Of a DNA stretch of 64,000 nt, positions 59,730 to 64,000 are shown piece after piece. The position numbers were made by a program, and so were the translations under genes. Source of the stretch: Okapia johnstoni (Eukaryota; Chordata; Mammalia; Artiodactyla; Giraffidae); assembly GCA_024291935.2 (NCBI GenBank), contig CM044312.1, positions 72,621,001-72,685,000 of the forward strand. Reading direction: 5' to 3'. The notes under the pieces are model-generated. The model saw only the letters and a program-made list of their open reading frames with translations. It did no database searches and was not told where the DNA came from. The first letter of the stretch is position 1. The number at the start of each line of letters is the position of its first letter.

Positions 59730-59943
59730 GCCTTCCCAGGAGGGTCAAACAGTAAAGAATCTGCCTGCAATGCACGAGACCCAAGTTCATCCCCTGGATC
59801 AGGAAGATCCCCTGGAGAAGGGAACAGCAGCCCACTCTTATATTCTTCCCTGGAGAATTCCATGGACAAAAGATCCTGGTGGGCTACAATCCATCTAGTC
59901 ACAAAGAGTTGTACACGACTGAGCAATTAACACTTTCACTTTT
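59730..59943 (+). mobile_element. Bov-tA SINE
   Basis: A diverged head (GGCCTTCCCAGGAGGGTCAA), the CTGCCTGCAATGCACGAGAC block, a Bov-A body and an AACACTTTCACTTTTCACT tail. It lies just after a MIR in intron 3. Confidence 0.88.
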
Positions 59944-62866
59944 CACTCGAGGCTTTGAGTAAAGAAGCCAATATACTTAGGTTGGTAGTAGTGTAAGGAA
60001 ATCTACTCATAGATTAAAATCTGCTTTATATGATTCCACCTTTCAGTACTCTAAGAACCTTGAGAAATGGGGCAACATTATTTTCTGTATATGTATTCTA
60101 TATAGTTCATTCATAGGAACATAGTTAGACTAAAGTTGCCCATCATGTGGATGAGTACTGCTTTCCCATAACAGCAATAATCAAGTGACCACAGGACTAG
60201 ATAGAGGGTATTACAGTCCCATACATCTGCCTTCAAATTAATGTAGCAAAACAGAACTTTCAAAGTAAATAGCTTTCAACTCAGCTGAAGACTATGCCAC
60301 ACTAGAGTCATCAAGCTGAAATCCAGGGCTAAATAGTCTGAACGCTTAAAGTCAGGGATAGATACTGATGTATATATCAGCCAAGGGAGAGAATCTTCAA
60401 CTATATTACTTTTTTTTGGTACATATACCTTACACCTTTGTATTTCAAATTTACTGAAAGATCCACAAAATAGGCCAGACAGTCCAAAGTCAATTTAAAA
60501 TCAAGGCCTGTTAAATTCACAAAGAACATAAGAACTTAAGCTCCTTTTTAAGAGGAGCTTATGAAATATTTAGTCTTGATATGATAGTCAAAGAGGTCTA
60601 TACAAATTTCTAGTACCTAGGTAGTCTTAGGATCAGAACAAATTCATTTCTATTCTGACTGATTCAATATTTTTCTCTGTCTCTGTACAAATCGCGGTTT
60701 TATAAAAACCACATAAGATTGGAGTGAAATGCTGGGTTCACCATTATCTACTACGAAATTGTTGTGCAACATTGAATCAGACACCTGTTTTTCTAGGACC
60801 CACTTCTACTACTAAAACAAACTGATGGCGTTAGATGACCCTAACTCTAAAGCTAGAAATTCAAAGCACTCATTTCAACTCATTGTGTTTCAACTTCTCC
60901 ATTTGAAAAAGTTATCTCCAGATTGACAAATAAGACAAAGTAGAAGAAAGACAAGATACAGTTGCAATGTTTTTTGATAAAAAATGCACAAGCATTAGAG
61001 TCAGGGAGATTTCTGTCCCACCAAGTACATTATTGAAATAAAATGTGTGTCTTGAGAGGTAATGATAAACAATTGATATTATATTAGTCCTTAAGATTCT
61101 ACAGTGTGAAAGTAATAATGTGCATGTGTATATGTTCATGTGTGTTCTCCTCACATAATGTCTCTTTGAAATGGGTACATGATCATAGCTTGCAGCTTCC
61201 ATGTAAATTTCAGCTTCAAAACCCTCATCATTTACAGTAAACACCTTTACATTTAGAAGAATAGCCATAATACTTATCTATACATAATTTTGTCTTGATT
61301 TGGTTTTGCTATGGAATTAAGACTTTAGGAGTAATAAACCAATCTTCAAGGACAATTGCTTGTTAAAAGTACTAAGGTCTCACACTGCTTTAACAGTTGC
61401 AATGTACCCAGTGTAACAGGATTGTGACAGCACAGGATTTTGTAATGGCATTTTAGTTGATGCCCTGTTCTTCTCTAAGGAATTTCCTTTTTCTCTCCAT
61501 TAAGCAATAAGTCAAGTATCCTGAAGATTGCTAATTCACTTTGACTTCTACCAACTAAATGCAGAGGTGACAGGAACAAAAAATAGTAACACAGTGTAAA
61601 AGAGGACTAGCCTAAGGGTCAGAGATTAGGATCATCATTGTGATTCTCCCACTAGGCATTTGCCTCAGTGACCCTTGGGCCAGACACCTGGTTTCTCAGA
61701 GTGTCTGCATGCTCTCCTAGAAAATGTGCTAATGTTCACTGTCCTTTTCTGATCCATCATTCTATGAATTGATGCTTCCTGGTGAACTAAACAGGTGAGA
61801 TTGTTCTTGTGGGTTTTTTTAGGCTTATTTTCTGTGAAATGCCTTCCTTCCTCTTCCTCTAGCAGTAAAAGGGTAAACTGGAGCTTTACACCTGAGTATG
61901 TATTCCTTCCAAGGTAGTTAATGGGAAACATTACCTGCCACAAAGCCACCTTTGTCTCCATTAGCTACTAGAGCTCCACAGGCTTCTTGTTCAGAGAGGA
62001 AAAGCCTCAGAAGGAACCTGGGAGAGCATCTATGATAACTCTCTCACTTTACAGATAATAAAATTAACCTTTTAAAGGGTTTGGTGACTCTCTATTCTGA
62101 CTCAGCTCCTAAACTATTAATAGATACTTAGGTATCTATACTAATAGATACCTAAACTAGTAGATACGTCTAATGTTGGATTTTATGATTTCACACACAA
62201 AAAGAAGACTTCTGTATTTCACCTTTTATTTCGAAAGTATTAACCTAATAATAATGAATTAGACTACTGTAATCTTAGACTGATGTACTAATAGGTTTCT
62301 GCGAGTGTACTGAGAGGAAAGCCTCATTGATCAGGGTTTTGAATGGGGGAAATCAAAGTTGTGTTTTTCTTAACAAATGTTAACTGATTTTCCCCTGAAG
62401 TATCCAACTTCTGAAGAAAATGAGAAAACTTCTAATTCCACTAGATTTTTCTGTTTTTCCATTTTGCCTCTTCAGTCTGACTCATTGAGGGTACGTTAGA
62501 AATTAATATTCAACCTGATAAGAACTTTTTTGAAATGCTTTAATTAAACTTGCTTAATAAACTGTTACAAATTGTTACAATATTGAAATAGGGTCACTCT
62601 AAAGATTGCCAATGGTTGGCCTTACAATCACCAGACATGTTTGCAATATTACACACTGATTTTCCTTCTAAAAGGCTGACTGAAAGAGATTGCTACCATA
62701 ATGTGTTGAAAACATTTCTGTTGCAAGCATGTGGCAGATTGCAAAGGTTTTCATGAGCAGGATTCTTGAGCTTGGTCTTTCACTGGCTAGCAAAAGATTT
62801 TAAACTCCCAACAAGTGCCCATATTAGCTACAAAAAAATAACCCAAACTTATTTTCTTTTTCATAG

Positions 62867-64000
<1,134 letters not shown>

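Noticed and set aside
60536..60561. Hairpin TAAGCTCCT...AGGAGCTTA
   Set aside because: The stem is only about 9 bp in A+T-rich DNA, which is expected by chance in a window this size.

Overview
This window is mammalian nuclear DNA from a ruminant, almost certainly a bovid. The evidence is the dense population of ruminant-specific repeats: BovB (RTE-clade LINE) copies, Bov-tA and Bov-A/Bov-A2 SINEs, a CHR-type SINE and ruminant L1 3' ends. Older mammal-wide elements (MIR, L2, MER5A-like and Tigger-like DNA transposons) lie among them. Composition is A+T-rich. There are no bacterial-style operons. Nearly all longer open frames are decayed BovB reverse transcriptase or endonuclease, or SINE read-through. 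The species cannot be fixed from this sequence alone.

The only host gene I recognise is the 5' part of CD36 (class B scavenger receptor / fatty acid translocase), on the + strand. I place a proximal promoter with a DR1 (PPAR-type) element at 43437-43449 and a TATA-like box near 43705. Non-coding exon 1 ends at 43822 and non-coding exon 2 is 51578-51660. Exon 3 (53079-53286) carries the ATG at 53167 and codons 1-40. Exon 4 (62867-63027) carries codons 41-93 plus two bases of codon 94. All junctions have GT/AG boundaries. A short upstream ORF starts in exon 1 and would end in exon 2 after splicing. The rest of the gene lies beyond the right edge.

Layout: 1-43.4 kb is upstream flank (or intron of a distal CD36 promoter). 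It holds five BovB copies on the minus strand (about 1-3291, 9124-9904, 19784-21474, 30192-31251, 36151-39020), L1 3' fragments at 3.7, 10.1-11.4, 17.0 and 17.5-17.9 kb, and many SINEs. Two SINEs are nested inside L1 copies with target-site duplications. 43.4-64 kb is CD36. Intron 1 has MIRs, a Tigger/MER2-like pair, two Bov-tA and the only plus-strand BovB. Intron 2 is two-thirds filled by an antisense BovB. Intron 3 holds another antisense BovB, a Bov-tA, and a chimeric insertion joining the first 33 nt of U2 snRNA to a Bov-tA SINE. Intron 4 begins with a MER5A-like element.

No new enzymatic or defence system is visible. The items most worth a second look are the U2-SINE chimera (57242-57488), the CD36 upstream ORF and DR1 element, a 50-bp insertion of BovB-end sequence with a perfect 10-bp duplication (16627-16696), and two perfect 16-bp short-loop hairpins (4726-4764, 49363-49400).
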